A stretch of DNA of 64,000 nt from Aggregatibacter actinomycetemcomitans (GCF_003130205.1 NZ_NRDF01000005.1:1-64000), one strand, 5' to 3'; shown: positions 17,519-28,630, counted from the first letter of the stretch. The notes: a model not told the origin generated them from the letters alone. A program made the numbers and translations.

Positions 17519-19144
17519 TTAATGTTTAATAATATAAAGGTTGCGTAACAAAACGTTATCTTGCGGATCTTTGCCGGTGTAGCCTTTCACATAAGGTTTC
17601 ACCAAGCGTGGATTCACATAGTTATATACCGGAATCACGGCAAAATCATTTGCCAGAATTTCTTCGGCTTTGGCATAGGCTTGCGCACGACCTTTCTCAT
17701 CGGTAGCAAGGTAAGAATCGGCAATGGCTTTGTCGTATTCTACATTCTTGTACTTGGCGGTATTGTTATTGGAATTGGATAAGAAATAGTTACCGAAAGT
17801 GCTGGCTTGGTTGTAGTCTGTGTTCCAACCGGCGCGCGCCACGTCATAACGTTGTCCGCGACGATTATCAATATAAGTTTTCCATTCCTGATTTTCCAGC
17901 TTGACATCCACTAAGCCTTTAGTATTAGCTTTCCACATGGAGGCGGCGGCGATCGCCACTTTTTTGTGGTTTTCATTGGTGTTGTAAAGAATAGTGAATT
18001 TCAGCGGATTCGCTTTGCTGAATCCAGCGTCCTCCAGTAGTTTAATGGCTTCTTCGTTGCGTTGCGCCATCGGTTCTTTGCTGTAAGCCGGTTGCTGAAT
18101 CAGCCCGCCTTCATTAATGTACGGCGGGGTAAACACATAAGTCGGTGTTTGACCTTGTCCCAGCACTTTATCGGTAATCACATTACGATCTAAGGTTAAA
18201 TTTAATGCTTTTCTCACGCGAATATCGTTAAACGGTGCCTTGGTGTGATTGATTTCATATAAATAGGTTGAAAGGGTTCTGGCGGTAAATACTTCATCCG
18301 GAACGTCTTTTTTCAGTTTGGCGAATTGCTCCGGCGGAAGGGCGTGGCTGGTGATGTCCAAATCTCCCGCACGATAACGTGCCACATCGGTACTGGAATT
18401 CTCAATGGCTAAGAAGGTGGCGTTGTTAATTTGCGTTTCTTTGTCATTCCAATATTGCGGGTTGCGCTCAAATTCAATTTTTTCGTTGATGACGTGATTT
18501 TTTAATTTATAGGCACCGTTACCGACGATATTTTCCTTTTTCACCCAATCGTCACCGAATTTTCCCACGATTTTTTGCGGCAACGGTAACAAGGATTGGT
18601 GGGTCGTCAAACCCACCGCATAAGGCACCGGGTTTGTGGTGTGAACGACGAAAGTGTGATCGTCTTTTGCTTCCACGCCAAGTTCTTCCGGTTTTTTCTT
18701 GCCGTCAATAATGTCTTGTGCGTTTTCAACTTGTAGATAATCCAAGAAACTGGCATAAGGTGAGGCGGTTGCCGGTGTCACTAAGCGACGCCAGGCGAAG
18801 ACGAAATCATTTGCCGTAACAGGTTCGCCGTTTGACCATTTGGCATCTTTGCGCAGGTGGAATGTCCAGGTTTTGTAATCGGGCGTGTTTTCCCAGCTTT
18901 CCGCCACACCCGGAATCAAATTGCCGTCGGAATCAGTAGTCACCAAACCCTCAAATAATTGATAAGCGACTTCTGCTTCCGGGATCCCGTCAGTTTTGTG
19001 CGGGTCAAAACTTTGTGGCTCGGAGCCGTTGTTGATCACGATATTCTGTGTTTCTGCGAGCTGGGTCCCTTCAGGTACTTTGGCGGCATAAACGCTGCAA
19101 GATAAGACGAGCGCAATGGTTGAGACAAGTAATTTTTGTTGCAT
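17519..19144 (-). CDS. oppA: periplasmic oligopeptide-binding protein OppA
   Basis: A 541-residue type-5 solute-binding protein. The signal peptide is MQQKLLVSTIALVLSCSVYA, cleaved near residue 20. The mature chain begins with the family pattern NGSEPQSFDPHKTDGIPE and continues with LFEGLVTTDSDGNLIPGVAESW and the conserved TWTFHLRKDAKWSNGEPVTANDFV region (read in parts). It captures peptides in the periplasm for OppBCDF. It is the first gene of the operon. In enteric bacteria oppA is a target of the GcvB small RNA; that was not assessed here. Confidence 0.95.
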   Translation of the reverse strand: MQQKLLVSTIALVLSCSVYAAKVPEGTQLAETQNIVINNGSEPQSFDPHKTDGIPEAEVAYQLFEGLVTTDSDGNLIPGVAESWENTPDYKTWTFHLRKDAKWSNGEPVTANDFVFAWRRLVTPATASPYASFLDYLQVENAQDIIDGKKKPEELGVEAKDDHTFVVHTTNPVPYAVGLTTHQSLLPLPQKIVGKFGDDWVKKENIVGNGAYKLKNHVINEKIEFERNPQYWNDKETQINNATFLAIENSSTDVARYRAGDLDITSHALPPEQFAKLKKDVPDEVFTARTLSTYLYEINHTKAPFNDIRVRKALNLTLDRNVITDKVLGQGQTPTYVFTPPYINEGGLIQQPAYSKEPMAQRNEEAIKLLEDAGFSKANPLKFTILYNTNENHKKVAIAAASMWKANTKGLVDVKLENQEWKTYIDNRRGQRYDVARAGWNTDYNQASTFGNYFLSNSNNNTAKYKNVEYDKAIADSYLATDEKGRAQAYAKAEEILANDFAVIPVYNYVNPRLVKPYVKGYTGKDPQDNVLLRNLYIIKH

Positions 19145-19523
19145 TTGAATCTCCTTGTTATGAGCAATGAATTATCGTAAGAGTTAGAAAAATGGTTTAT
19201 CGCAAAATAGTTATTTTGTAAAGATCAATTCACAAAAAAGGACGATTTATTTATGCTTCTATAGAAAAGGAAAAAATAAAGGCGAAAAATTATGTTTTAT
19301 TTAAAAATCACGTTTCTAAATAAGGATCGATTTCCTGTGTAATGCGTTTGAGTTTCCTTGGCTTTCAATGGCACAAGAAAATTGCATAAGTTGTTATATT
19401 TCATCATGTAACCCGTTAATTACCAATAATGGGCGCTATGTTATAGCAATCCGGCGGGGTTTTGCTATCTTTGTGTGGATTCGGTAGAATGAGCGCCAAT
19501 TTATTTTTCATTTCCAACAGATT
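19145..19523. promoter_or_regulatory. oppA/smpB divergent promoter region
   Basis: These 379 bases hold no gene. A clear smpB promoter is TTGCTA (19462-19467), a 17-nt spacer and TAGAAT (19485-19490), about 34 nt before the smpB start. The left 200 bases are AT-rich and must contain the oppA promoter; an AAGGAGA ribosome site precedes oppA. No operator is recognised. Confidence 0.6.
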
Positions 19524-20006
19524 ATGACCAAGAAAAAAGTAAAACCCGGTTCCAACACGATTGCGCTGAATAAACGCGCCAGACACGATTATTTTATTGA
19601 AGATGAAATCGAAGCCGGTCTTGAATTGCAAGGCTGGGAAGTAAAATCCATGCGTGCCGGCAAAGCCAACCTGAGCGACAGCTATGTGATTTTCAAAAAC
19701 GGTGAAGCTTTCTTATTCGGCGCAACCATTCAGCCATTAAGCATGGCATCAACGCACATTGTGTGCGACCCGACCCGCACCCGCAAATTATTGCTTAAAC
19801 AGCGTGAGCTGGATTCTTTATTCGGTAAAGCAAACCGCGACGGATTCACCCTGATCGCCCTTTCCCTCTACTGGAAAGGCGCGTGGGCGAAAGTCAAAAT
19901 TGGCTTGGCAAAAGGGAAAAAACAACAGGACAAGCGGGAAGAGATTAAAGAACGTGAATGGAAAGTGGCAAAAGAACGCATTATGAAAAACGCGCGGAAA
20001 GGGTAG
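19524..20006 (+). CDS. smpB: SsrA-binding protein SmpB
   Basis: A 160-residue protein that binds tmRNA and takes it to stalled ribosomes for trans-translation. The N-terminal beta-barrel ([34 protein letters not shown]) and the C-terminal basic tail ([23 protein letters not shown], read in parts) are typical. Its own promoter is visible upstream. It converges on obgE with an inverted uptake-signal pair between them. Confidence 0.95.
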   Translation: MTKKKVKPGSNTIALNKRARHDYFIEDEIEAGLELQGWEVKSMRAGKANLSDSYVIFKNGEAFLFGATIQPLSMASTHIVCDPTRTRKLLLKQRELDSLFGKANRDGFTLIALSLYWKGAWAKVKIGLAKGKKQQDKREEIKEREWKVAKERIMKNARKG

Positions 20007-20014
20007 CGGATAGC

Positions 20015-20064
20015 AAAAAGTGCGGTCATTTTAAAAAACGTTTTTCGAAACGACCGCACTTTTT
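20015..20064. terminator. inverted uptake-signal pair between smpB and obgE
   Basis: AAAAAGTGCGGTC and GACCGCACTTTTT flank a 24-nt spacer between converging genes; likely bidirectional terminator. Confidence 0.75.
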
Positions 20065-20073
20065 CACTTCAGA

Positions 20074-21249
<1,176 letters not shown>

Positions 21250-21285
21250 TTAAGTTCTCCAAAACACTTAAAATAGGTACCGCAC

Positions 21286-22203
21286 TTATCGGTTAGCAGG
21301 AAATAGCTTATGTCCTATGGCGGATAAAATTGCTCCGCATACTACAATAAACGTACCAATATAGCTAATAGTATTTAATTCTGGCGCGGCGAAATTCGTC
21401 GGGGAGATATAGTGCGCCATATGAGCAAATAAAATGGTAAACAAGGGGACTAACGTAATTATCACGCTGACTTTGGACACTTCCCAGCGGTTCAAAGCTT
21501 CCGCATAGGCGCCGTAGCCGAATAGGGTATTTAAGCAGCAATAAATGAAGCAGCCTAGCGCCAGTGGCGTTAATCCCTGAACTTGTGAAAATTCGGCGAA
21601 GGGCGTAAAGACGATGGCGCAGCCGAAATAGATCATTAATAAAATTTGTTGGGCGCTGAATTTTCGTAACATTAATTTCTGCGCCATGCCGTAAGCCACC
21701 CACACCAGTGCAGCACTCACGCTGATAAGTACGCCGGTGGTGTAGGTATTTAATCCACTGAAAATTTCCAGTCGATCATTGAAAAATAAGCCTAAGCCGA
21801 TGAACAGTAAGACCAAACCGATTTTTTGATGCAAGCCTAATTTTTCTTTAAAAATCACTACGCCACAAATGAGCATGCCGAAAGAGGATAAGTGAATAAA
21901 AATTTGTGCAGCGGAGGGTTCAATATAATTTAATGAACTGTTAAATAAGAAGAAATTGCCTGCCAAACCCAGTACACCAATGATCGCCAGTAACCAGAAA
22001 TACCCCAGTTTGGATAAATCGGGCAGCGTTTTTTTATAGCCGAGTAATAACAAAAGGGCGCAACCGGCGACAACGAAGCGGTACCATACGATAGTTTGTA
22101 CGTTCATTGCCGCAACCACCTGTTTCAGCGCAATGGGTAAAGAGCCCCATGCCATCGCGGTAATGAGTGCAAAAAGAAAACCAAGTAACGGTTGTTGTTT
22201 CAT
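21286..22203 (-). CDS. EamA/DMT family transporter (YhbE-like), second copy
   Basis: A 305-residue protein with ten predicted membrane helices in two EamA repeats. It begins MKQQPLLGFLFALITAMAWGSLPIALKQVV, with the proline and glycine pattern of drug/metabolite exporters. Its neighbour at 22271-23215 is clearly a paralogue (shared QTIVWYRFV, FFLFNSSLNYI, VAYGMAQKLMLRKFS and NRWEVSKVS patterns), so a tandem duplication occurred. The usual cluster has one such gene between rpmA and obgE. Substrate unknown. An uptake signal lies between the copies. Confidence 0.82.
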   Translation of the reverse strand: MKQQPLLGFLFALITAMAWGSLPIALKQVVAAMNVQTIVWYRFVVAGCALLLLLGYKKTLPDLSKLGYFWLLAIIGVLGLAGNFFLFNSSLNYIEPSAAQIFIHLSSFGMLICGVVIFKEKLGLHQKIGLVLLFIGLGLFFNDRLEIFSGLNTYTTGVLISVSAALVWVAYGMAQKLMLRKFSAQQILLMIYFGCAIVFTPFAEFSQVQGLTPLALGCFIYCCLNTLFGYGAYAEALNRWEVSKVSVIITLVPLFTILFAHMAHYISPTNFAAPELNTISYIGTFIVVCGAILSAIGHKLFPANR

Positions 22204-22270
22204 TTATCTTCCTTACATTTCGAGCGAGCACTTAAAAGTGCGGTCATTTTTACCAACGTTTTTTTACCTG

Positions 22271-23215
22271 TCAAAGCGAAACCTGATGATTTTTACGATG
22301 AAAAATCGCGGGGAGTTTGTGTCCCAATACGGAGAGCAACGAGCCTGAAACGACGGTAATCGCGCCAAGGTAGCTGATCCAATTGAGTTCCTGATCAACG
22401 AAGAATTGTGGATAAACGGCAATTAAGATGTCAGTGAAAATAATTGTAAAAATCGGAATCTGCGTCATGATGGCGCTGACTTTTGAAATATCCCAGCGAT
22501 TAAGCGCTTCGCCGTAAGTGCCGTAAGCAATAATGGTATTAAGGCAACAAAAAATCAAGCAGCCCAGCTGAAAGGAATTTAACGCGCTCACCTGCTGTAT
22601 GTTGGCAATGGGGGTAAAAATAATCGTGCAGCCAATATAAATCATGAGCAGAATTTGTTGCGAACTGAAGCGGCTCAACATCAACTTTTGCGCCATGCCA
22701 TAGGCAACCCAGCAGAAGCTGGCGCATAGGGCAATGACAATGCCTTTAAAATAATCGTTGAGCTGCAGGAAGTCGCCAAAGCGTTGGTTAAAAAATAAGA
22801 TCAAGCCGAGAATTAAAATAACCAAACCGATTTTTTGATGGAGCCCGATCTGTTCTTTAAATACAAAAACGCCGAAAAACAGCATGATAAACGAAGATAA
22901 CGGGCTGAGCACCTGACTGCTGGTCGGTGGAATATAATTCAGCGCCAGATTAAATAAGAAGAAATTTGCCGATAGTCCAAGAATGCCGAGCATAATCAAA
23001 ATGAGATAACGCTGACGAAGTGCGGTGGGTTTTGGCAGCGTTTTGCGTAATCCCAATAAAATAAATAAACCGATAGCCGATGTGATAAAGCGATACCACA
23101 CAATGGTTTGAGCATCCATCACTGCGACGACCTGTTGCAAGGCGATTGGCAACGCCCCCCACATACAGACGGCGGTTAACACGAGTAAAAAACCGGCTAA
23201 AGGTTGTTGTTGCAT
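22271..23215 (-). CDS. EamA/DMT family transporter (YhbE-like), first copy
   Basis: A 314-residue, ten-helix inner-membrane protein of the drug/metabolite transporter superfamily. It starts MQQQPLAGFLLVLTAVCMWGALPIALQQVV and shares blocks with the downstream paralogue along its whole length. The C terminus carries a short basic tail (GHKLPAIFHRKNHQVSL). The gene lies after rpmA, from which it is separated by a terminator, in the rplU-rpmA-yhbE-obgE order. Substrate unknown. Confidence 0.82.
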   Translation of the reverse strand: MQQQPLAGFLLVLTAVCMWGALPIALQQVVAVMDAQTIVWYRFITSAIGLFILLGLRKTLPKPTALRQRYLILIMLGILGLSANFFLFNLALNYIPPTSSQVLSPLSSFIMLFFGVFVFKEQIGLHQKIGLVILILGLILFFNQRFGDFLQLNDYFKGIVIALCASFCWVAYGMAQKLMLSRFSSQQILLMIYIGCTIIFTPIANIQQVSALNSFQLGCLIFCCLNTIIAYGTYGEALNRWDISKVSAIMTQIPIFTIIFTDILIAVYPQFFVDQELNWISYLGAITVVSGSLLSVLGHKLPAIFHRKNHQVSL

Positions 23216-23237
23216 GATTCTACCTAAATTTCACCTA

Positions 23238-23266
23238 TAAAAAAGCCCCGCATGAAAGCAGGGCAT
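23238..23266 (-). terminator. terminator of rplU-rpmA
   Basis: On the reverse strand GCCCTGC pairs with GCGGGGC (one G-T wobble) and is followed by TTTTTT, about 20 nt after the rpmA stop. Confidence 0.85.
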
Positions 23267-23286
23267 TTTATTCTGTTTGGGTAAAA

Positions 23287-23544
23287 TTACTCAGTAATGA
23301 TACTTACGTATTTACGGCTTTTTTCGCCTTTTACTTCAAATTTTACTTTACCATCGGCTGTCGCGAATAAGGTGTGGTCACGTCCCATTCCAACGTTGTT
23401 GCCTGCGTGGAATTTAGTACCACGTTGGCGAACGATGATGCTACCTGCTAATACAGACTCACCACCGAAACGTTTAACACCAAGACGTTTAGCTTCAGAA
23501 TCACGACCGTTACGAGTTGAACCACCAGCTTTTTTAGTTGCCAT
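23287..23544 (-). CDS. rpmA: 50S ribosomal protein L27
   Basis: An 85-residue L27 beginning [20 protein letters not shown]. Its flexible N terminus reaches the peptidyl-transferase centre. The conserved [20 protein letters not shown] is intact. It is co-transcribed with rplU, 20 nt upstream. Confidence 0.97.
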   Translation of the reverse strand: MATKKAGGSTRNGRDSEAKRLGVKRFGGESVLAGSIIVRQRGTKFHAGNNVGMGRDHTLFATADGKVKFEVKGEKSRKYVSIITE

Positions 23545-23564
23545 CTACTTGATCTCCTCTGAAA

Positions 23565-23876
23565 TTATGCTTGAATCCCAGTGATTTTCACTTCTGTGAA
23601 CCACTGACGATGACCTTGTTGTTTACGGCTGTGTTTGCGACGACGGAATTTAACGATTTTAATTTTCTCGCCACGACCTTGTGCAACCACTTCAGCCACT
23701 ACTTTCGCGCCGGCAACGACCGGTGCACCGATTTTAACATCTTCACCATTAGCAACCATCAACACCGAATCAAACTCAACTGTTGCGCCGGTTGCAAGTT
23801 CAAGTTTTTCTAAACGAACGACTTGACCTTCGCTTACTCGGTGTTGTTTACCGCCACTTTGGAAAACTGCGTACAT
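23565..23876 (-). CDS. rplU: 50S ribosomal protein L21
   Basis: A 103-residue L21. The start at 23876 gives the family N terminus [14 protein letters not shown]; the in-frame upstream extension to 23921 is not supported. The C-terminal basic block [19 protein letters not shown] is the rRNA-binding signature. It leads the rplU-rpmA operon and is divergent from ispB. Confidence 0.97.
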   Translation of the reverse strand: MYAVFQSGGKQHRVSEGQVVRLEKLELATGATVEFDSVLMVANGEDVKIGAPVVAGAKVVAEVVAQGRGEKIKIVKFRRRKHSRKQQGHRQWFTEVKITGIQA

Positions 23877-24124
23877 AAATACTCCGCTATAATTGTGCTC
23901 TAATGTTGTTTCATTTCGCACATAAAATTCATATAAATAGGGCGCAAATTCTACGGAAAAATTTAGGGGATAGCAAGAATTTATTTGCGAGAAAATAAAA
24001 AAATTCGCAATTTCGGCAGTTTGATTTCAGAAAGCCTGAAAAATCAGGTAAAATCCACCGCACTTTAATTTTTTAGTTTCCTCCCAACCTGATTTAATCG
24101 GTTTTAATCAGTCGAATTAACAGA

Positions 24125-25114
24125 ATGAATACAACAAATTTAATGGATATGAAGGCAATCCAGGCGCTAAGCCATGAGGATATGCAAAAAGTAAACGAAT
24201 CAATTTTAGCCCAACTGAACTCCGATGTGGCGTTAATTAACCAGTTGGGTTTCTACATCGTGCAAGGCGGCGGCAAGCGTATTCGTCCTTTGATTGCCGT
24301 GTTGTCGGCAAGAGCATTGGATTTTCAAGGGCAGCAAGCCATTACCTGTGCGACCTTTGTGGAATTCATTCACACTGCGTCGTTATTGCATGATGATGTC
24401 GTCGATGAATCGGATATGCGTCGCGGGCGTGCTACGGCGAATGCGGAATTCGGCAATGCGGCAAGCGTGTTAGTGGGCGATTTCATTTATACCCGTGCAT
24501 TTCAATTGGTTGCGCAGCTGGAGTCTTTGAAAATTTTACGCATTATGGCGGATGCCACCAATGTGTTGGCAGAAGGCGAAGTGCAACAATTAATGAACGT
24601 GAATGATCCGCAAACCAGCGAAGAAAACTATATGCGGGTGATTTACAGCAAAACCGCCCGTTTATTTGAGGTGGCGGCGCAAGCGGCGGCGATCATTGCC
24701 GGTGCGGATGAGGCGCAGGAAAAAGCGTTACAGAATTACGGTCGCTATCTCGGTACGGCATTTCAATTGGTGGATGACGTGTTGGATTACAGCGCCAACG
24801 CAAACGCCTTGGGGAAAAATGTCGGCGATGATTTAGCCGAAGGCAAACCGACTCTTCCTTTATTACACGCCATGTACCACGGCAATGCACAACAAGCCGC
24901 CTTAATCCGCGAAGCCATTGAACAAGGCGGAAAACGTGACGCCATTGATGACGTTTTAGCCATTATGGCGGAACACAACTCTTTAGATTACGCCATGAAT
25001 CGCGCCAAACAGGAAGCGCAAAAAGCCGTTGACGCCGTTCAATGTTTGCCGGAAAGCGAATATAAACAGGCGTTGATTTCCTTGGCGTACTTATCTGTTT
25101 CTAGGAGCTATTAG
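24125..25114 (+). CDS. ispB: octaprenyl diphosphate synthase
   Basis: A 329-residue trans-prenyltransferase that extends farnesyl diphosphate to the octaprenyl side chain of ubiquinone and menaquinone. The two aspartate-rich motifs are LLHDDVVDESD (about residues 87-97) and LVDDVLDYSA, with GGGKRIRP in the substrate-binding region. The final codon is followed directly by the ATG of the next gene (TAG then ATG), which uses an AGGAG site inside the ispB 3' end, so the downstream inserted gene is translationally linked. Confidence 0.95.
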   Translation: MNTTNLMDMKAIQALSHEDMQKVNESILAQLNSDVALINQLGFYIVQGGGKRIRPLIAVLSARALDFQGQQAITCATFVEFIHTASLLHDDVVDESDMRRGRATANAEFGNAASVLVGDFIYTRAFQLVAQLESLKILRIMADATNVLAEGEVQQLMNVNDPQTSEENYMRVIYSKTARLFEVAAQAAAIIAGADEAQEKALQNYGRYLGTAFQLVDDVLDYSANANALGKNVGDDLAEGKPTLPLLHAMYHGNAQQAALIREAIEQGGKRDAIDDVLAIMAEHNSLDYAMNRAKQEAQKAVDAVQCLPESEYKQALISLAYLSVSRSY

Positions 25115-25582
25115 ATGGGATTTGAATGGATTACAGATAATTTATTTCCTATTTTTGTTCAGAATTTATCAATTATTGCAACTATACTGGGAACGGTTAT
25201 AACATGCTTTGTGTGGTTTAAAACGAATAAGCTATATAAACTGTATAATGAAAAAAGCTCTAACTTTTACATTACAGATCAGATTTCTCAAGCGTATGAG
25301 GAATACACTAATGTGATTACTGCAAAGAGAGATTTTGAAGAACAAAAGTTAGCTGTATGGAAGCTAATAAAAAAGATTAATGGAATTGTTATTACTTATG
25401 AATATCCAACAACATCAATTGGCAAACATGTTGGTACATTCAAATCTAAAACAGAGATGTTTATTAATTTTTCAAAGGATAATTTAACATATAATGATGC
25501 TTGGAGTTATTACGATTATTTATCAACTCTGTATCAAGCATTAAGAAATATACAAGCGTTAAACGCGAGAAAAACCGCATAA
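25115..25582 (+). CDS. AT-rich membrane-anchored protein of unknown function
   Basis: A 155-residue protein of no family I recognise. A single N-terminal membrane helix (about residues 15-35, NLSIIATILGTVITCFVWF) is followed by a hydrophilic, probably helical cytoplasmic part rich in Tyr, Asn and Lys (QISQAYEEYTNVITAKRDFEEQK). Composition is much more AT-rich than ispB or queH, suggesting acquisition. It starts immediately after the ispB stop with AGGAG at the right distance, and a second unknown gene follows 19 nt later. Gene reality is likely; function unknown. Confidence 0.7.
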   Translation: MGFEWITDNLFPIFVQNLSIIATILGTVITCFVWFKTNKLYKLYNEKSSNFYITDQISQAYEEYTNVITAKRDFEEQKLAVWKLIKKINGIVITYEYPTTSIGKHVGTFKSKTEMFINFSKDNLTYNDAWSYYDYLSTLYQALRNIQALNARKTA

Positions 25583-25601
25583 TTGCTAAAGAGATGTTTA
25601 T

Positions 25602-25964
25602 ATGACTGCAAACGAAATTTCTATTATTAATGAATTACTAAAGAAGTCAGTAGAAGATATTGTTACATGGAACATGGTAGTTCCACCAAGAATTTTATCT
25701 GCGACTACTGAACTCACTATAATCTCATGTTATACAGCTTCTGGTATAAATAACACTTCAGGAAAGTTATACCTATTTAAATATAGAGTACCTGAGTACT
25801 CAGGAGAATATGATAAGTTTTTCAACTTAGAAAAGGTTGGATTAGCACTTATTAATAATGATCAAATAACTTGGCAAAGTATCAATGATTCAATTCCTGC
25901 TCATAGCTTATATGAATATGTCAGTAATAAATATTCTGGGATACAAAATATCTTTAACGTATGA
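25602..25964 (+). CDS. AT-rich soluble protein of unknown function
   Basis: A 120-residue protein without signal peptide or membrane segment and of no recognised family. It has mixed alpha/beta character ([38 protein letters not shown]). Its AT-rich composition matches the preceding gene and differs from queH. It overlaps queH by an ATGA junction (25961-25964), so it is coupled on both sides within the ispB-queH interval. An RNA-poor spacer with AGAGATG precedes the start. The pair with the upstream membrane protein may be a functional unit; this is inference from spacing only. Confidence 0.68.
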   Translation: MTANEISIINELLKKSVEDIVTWNMVVPPRILSATTELTIISCYTASGINNTSGKLYLFKYRVPEYSGEYDKFFNLEKVGLALINNDQITWQSINDSIPAHSLYEYVSNKYSGIQNIFNV

Positions 25965-26689
25965 TAGAACAACAATCTCAAAGTGCGGTCAATTTTCAAC
26001 ACAAAATTCGCAAACAAAAACCGCGCAAAGATTCCAATGCTCCTTTTATTCGTGAAAAACTGGAATTGCCGGAAGGGCATAATAAACTGCTGTTGCATTC
26101 CTGTTGTGCGCCTTGTTCAGGCGAAGTGATGGAAGCGATTTTGGCGTCCGGCATTGAATTTACCATTTATTTTTACAATCCGAATATCCACCCGTTAAAA
26201 GAATATTTAATTCGTAAAGAAGAGAATGTTCGTTTTGCGCAAAAGTTCGGCATTCCGTTTATTGATGCGGATTATGAGCGTCAGGAATGGTTTGATCGCG
26301 CCAAAGGCATGGAATGGGAGCCGGAGCGCGGCATTCGTTGCACCATGTGTTTCGATATGCGCTTTGAAAAAGCCGCTGAGTACGCACATGAACACGGTTT
26401 CCCCGTTTTTACCAGTTGCCTGGGCATTTCCCGCTGGAAAGATATGGAGCAAATTAACGGCTGCGGACATCGCGCGGCGGAAAAATATGATGACGTGATT
26501 TATTGGGACTACAACTGGCGCAAAGAGGGCGGTTCGCAACGGATGATCGAGATCAGTAAACGCGAGCGTTTTTATCAGCAAGAATATTGCGGTTGCGTTT
26601 ATTCTTTACGGGACAGCAATAAATGGCGTGAACAAAGCGGTCGCCAGAAAATCGAAATCGGCAAACTTTATTATTCACCGAATCATTAA
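25961..26689 (+). CDS. queH: epoxyqueuosine reductase QueH
   Basis: A 242-residue iron-sulfur enzyme of the former DUF208 family that carries out the last step of queuosine formation in tRNA, reducing epoxyqueuosine. The N-terminal [11 protein letters not shown] (Cys 48, 49 and 52) and the later [17 protein letters not shown] and [11 protein letters not shown] give the conserved cysteines. The first 30 residues are basic and variable and overlap an uptake signal (AAAGTGCGGTC near 25980). Translation is coupled to the upstream gene by ATGA. Confidence 0.9.
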   Translation: MIEQQSQSAVNFQHKIRKQKPRKDSNAPFIREKLELPEGHNKLLLHSCCAPCSGEVMEAILASGIEFTIYFYNPNIHPLKEYLIRKEENVRFAQKFGIPFIDADYERQEWFDRAKGMEWEPERGIRCTMCFDMRFEKAAEYAHEHGFPVFTSCLGISRWKDMEQINGCGHRAAEKYDDVIYWDYNWRKEGGSQRMIEISKRERFYQQEYCGCVYSLRDSNKWREQSGRQKIEIGKLYYSPNH

Positions 26690-26704
26690 TTTACCAACGG
26701 CAGA

Positions 26705-27007
26705 TCATAACCCCAAAGCGTAACGCAGGGCTTGTTTTTTCAACAACGGGGTTTTATCTGCCGCTACTCATGCGATATTTCGCAACACTTTCAGCGGCAA
26801 AATCTCTTTCCTAAACGTTTTATAAAATAGGTCTATATCTGATTGCATCACCAAATTATCGGTTTTCCGTTTTTGTTGATAATGTGGCAGCACCCGATCA
26901 TTGGCAATATTTTCCTACTAATAAAGCGCAGAGCGTATGATTTAAATTAAGACTTTCACATCTTTAAAATCGAGAGCGAGACCGTACCAATCATGAATCT
27001 GGTGACG
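26705..27007 (-). pseudogene. ubiF: decayed C-terminal part of a UbiF-type ubiquinone hydroxylase
   Basis: One reverse frame from 27007 to the TGA at 26705-26707 reads, with several internal stops, like the C-terminal third of UbiF: HQIHDWYGLALDFKDVKVLI, then NDRVLPHYQQKRKTDNLVMQ, SDIDLFYKTFRKEILPLKVL, and finally KTPLLKKQALRYALGL. E. coli UbiF has the matching pieces (YRDVDALI, YQMRRMADNFIMQSGMDLFY, LKRQALKYALGL). In-frame stops occur at about codons 18, 26, 27 and 67, and the N-terminal two thirds, including the FAD-binding motif, are gone. In E. coli ubiF and miaB are divergent neighbours, as here, so this is an in-place relic. Confidence 0.8.
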
Positions 27008-27191
27008 ACAATAATATCTTTTAAAATTCCTGTCACTTTTTCATTCCCCTGACGATATTGAGTGGTATTTATTTTATCCTCCAATAGGTAAAATTCTGAA
27101 GAAAATCTGCTTTTTAACTAGCCAGAAAAAGCGCAAATCTGTAGAATAGCCAATCAATTTTTATGAACCATTAGAGTAAATTTTAGCCAAT
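27008..27191. other. remaining intergenic sequence before miaB
   Basis: This AT-rich stretch holds no recognisable gene. It may include more degraded ubiF sequence, which I cannot align by eye, and must contain the miaB promoter. Confidence 0.4.
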
Positions 27192-28616
27192 ATGACGCAA
27201 AAACTACATATTAAAACTTGGGGCTGCCAGATGAACGAATACGATTCATCGAAAATGGCAGATTTATTGCACAGTACGCACGGTTTGGAACTCACTGAAG
27301 TGCCGGAAGAAGCGGATGTTTTGCTATTGAATACCTGTTCCATTCGTGAAAAAGCGCAGGAAAAAGTGTTCCACCAATTAGGTCGCTGGAAAGAATTAAA
27401 GAAAAGCAATCCGAATTTATTGATCGGCGTGGGCGGTTGTGTGGCATCGCAGGAAGGCGAGCATATTCGCACCCGCGCCCCTTATGTAGATATTATTTTC
27501 GGCCCGCAAACCCTGCACCGTTTGCCGGAAATGATTAACCAAATCCGTGGTGGCAAAAGTGCTGTGGTGGATATCAGCTTCCCGGAAATCGAAAAATTCG
27601 ACCGTTTGCCGGAGCCGCGCGCAGAAGGTCCGACCGCCTTTGTTTCCATCATGGAAGGTTGTAATAAATACTGCACTTACTGCGTGGTGCCTTATACCCG
27701 TGGTGAGGAAGTGAGCCGTCCGGTGGATGATATTTTATTTGAAATTGCCCAGTTGGCGGAGCAGGGCGTGCGTGAGGTGAATTTGCTCGGTCAGAACGTG
27801 AACGCCTACCGTGGTCCGACATTTGACGGCGACATTTGTACTTTCGCCGAATTGTTGCGTTTGGTAGCGGCCATTGACGGTATCGATCGTTTGCGTTTTA
27901 CTACCAGCCATCCGATTGAATTCACCGACGATATTATTGATGTGTATCGCGATACGCCGGAGTTGGTAAGTTTCCTGCACTTACCGGTGCAATCCGGTTC
28001 CGATCATGTGCTGAACATGATGAAACGCGGACATACGGCGATTGAATATAAATCTATTATTCGTAAGCTCAAAGCGGTGCGCCCGCATATTCAAATCAGC
28101 TCCGACTTTATCGTGGGCTTCCCGGGCGAAACCAACGAAGATTTCGAGCAAACCATGAATTTGATTGCGCAAGTGAATTTCGATATGAGCTTCAGCTTCA
28201 TTTATTCCGCCCGTCCCGGTACGCCGGCGGCGGATTATCCCGACGATGTCAGCGAAGAAGAGAAAAAACAACGCCTTTATTTGTTGCAACAACGCATTAA
28301 TAACCAAGCGGCACAATTCAGCCGTGCCATGTTGGGATCCGAGCAACGCGTGTTGGTGGAAGGCCCGTCGAAAAAAGACATTATGGAATTGACGGGACGT
28401 ACCGAAACCAACCGCATCGTGAATTTCCAAGGCACACCGGATATGATCGGCAAATTTGTGGACATTAAAATTACCGACGTATTCACCAACTCTTTACGCG
28501 GTGACGTCGTGCGCACCGAAGATCGAATGGGCTTACGTGTGTTGCAATCGCCGCAAATGGTGATTAACCGCACCCGTAAAGAAGATGAACTTGGCGTCGG
28601 GCGCTATGTCGGCTAA
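27192..28616 (+). CDS. miaB: tRNA-2-methylthio-N6-dimethylallyladenosine synthase
   Basis: A 474-residue radical-SAM methylthiotransferase that adds the 2-methylthio group to i6A37 in tRNAs reading U-starting codons. The N-terminal UPF0004 domain has its three cluster Cys in [20 protein letters not shown] and GVGGCVASQ. The radical-SAM motif is [16 protein letters not shown]. The C-terminal TRAM domain ([19 protein letters not shown]) binds RNA. Length is normal. Confidence 0.96.
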   Translation: MTQKLHIKTWGCQMNEYDSSKMADLLHSTHGLELTEVPEEADVLLLNTCSIREKAQEKVFHQLGRWKELKKSNPNLLIGVGGCVASQEGEHIRTRAPYVDIIFGPQTLHRLPEMINQIRGGKSAVVDISFPEIEKFDRLPEPRAEGPTAFVSIMEGCNKYCTYCVVPYTRGEEVSRPVDDILFEIAQLAEQGVREVNLLGQNVNAYRGPTFDGDICTFAELLRLVAAIDGIDRLRFTTSHPIEFTDDIIDVYRDTPELVSFLHLPVQSGSDHVLNMMKRGHTAIEYKSIIRKLKAVRPHIQISSDFIVGFPGETNEDFEQTMNLIAQVNFDMSFSFIYSARPGTPAADYPDDVSEEEKKQRLYLLQQRINNQAAQFSRAMLGSEQRVLVEGPSKKDIMELTGRTETNRIVNFQGTPDMIGKFVDIKITDVFTNSLRGDVVRTEDRMGLRVLQSPQMVINRTRKEDELGVGRYVG

Positions 28617-28630
28617 GCCGGTTTCATCAG

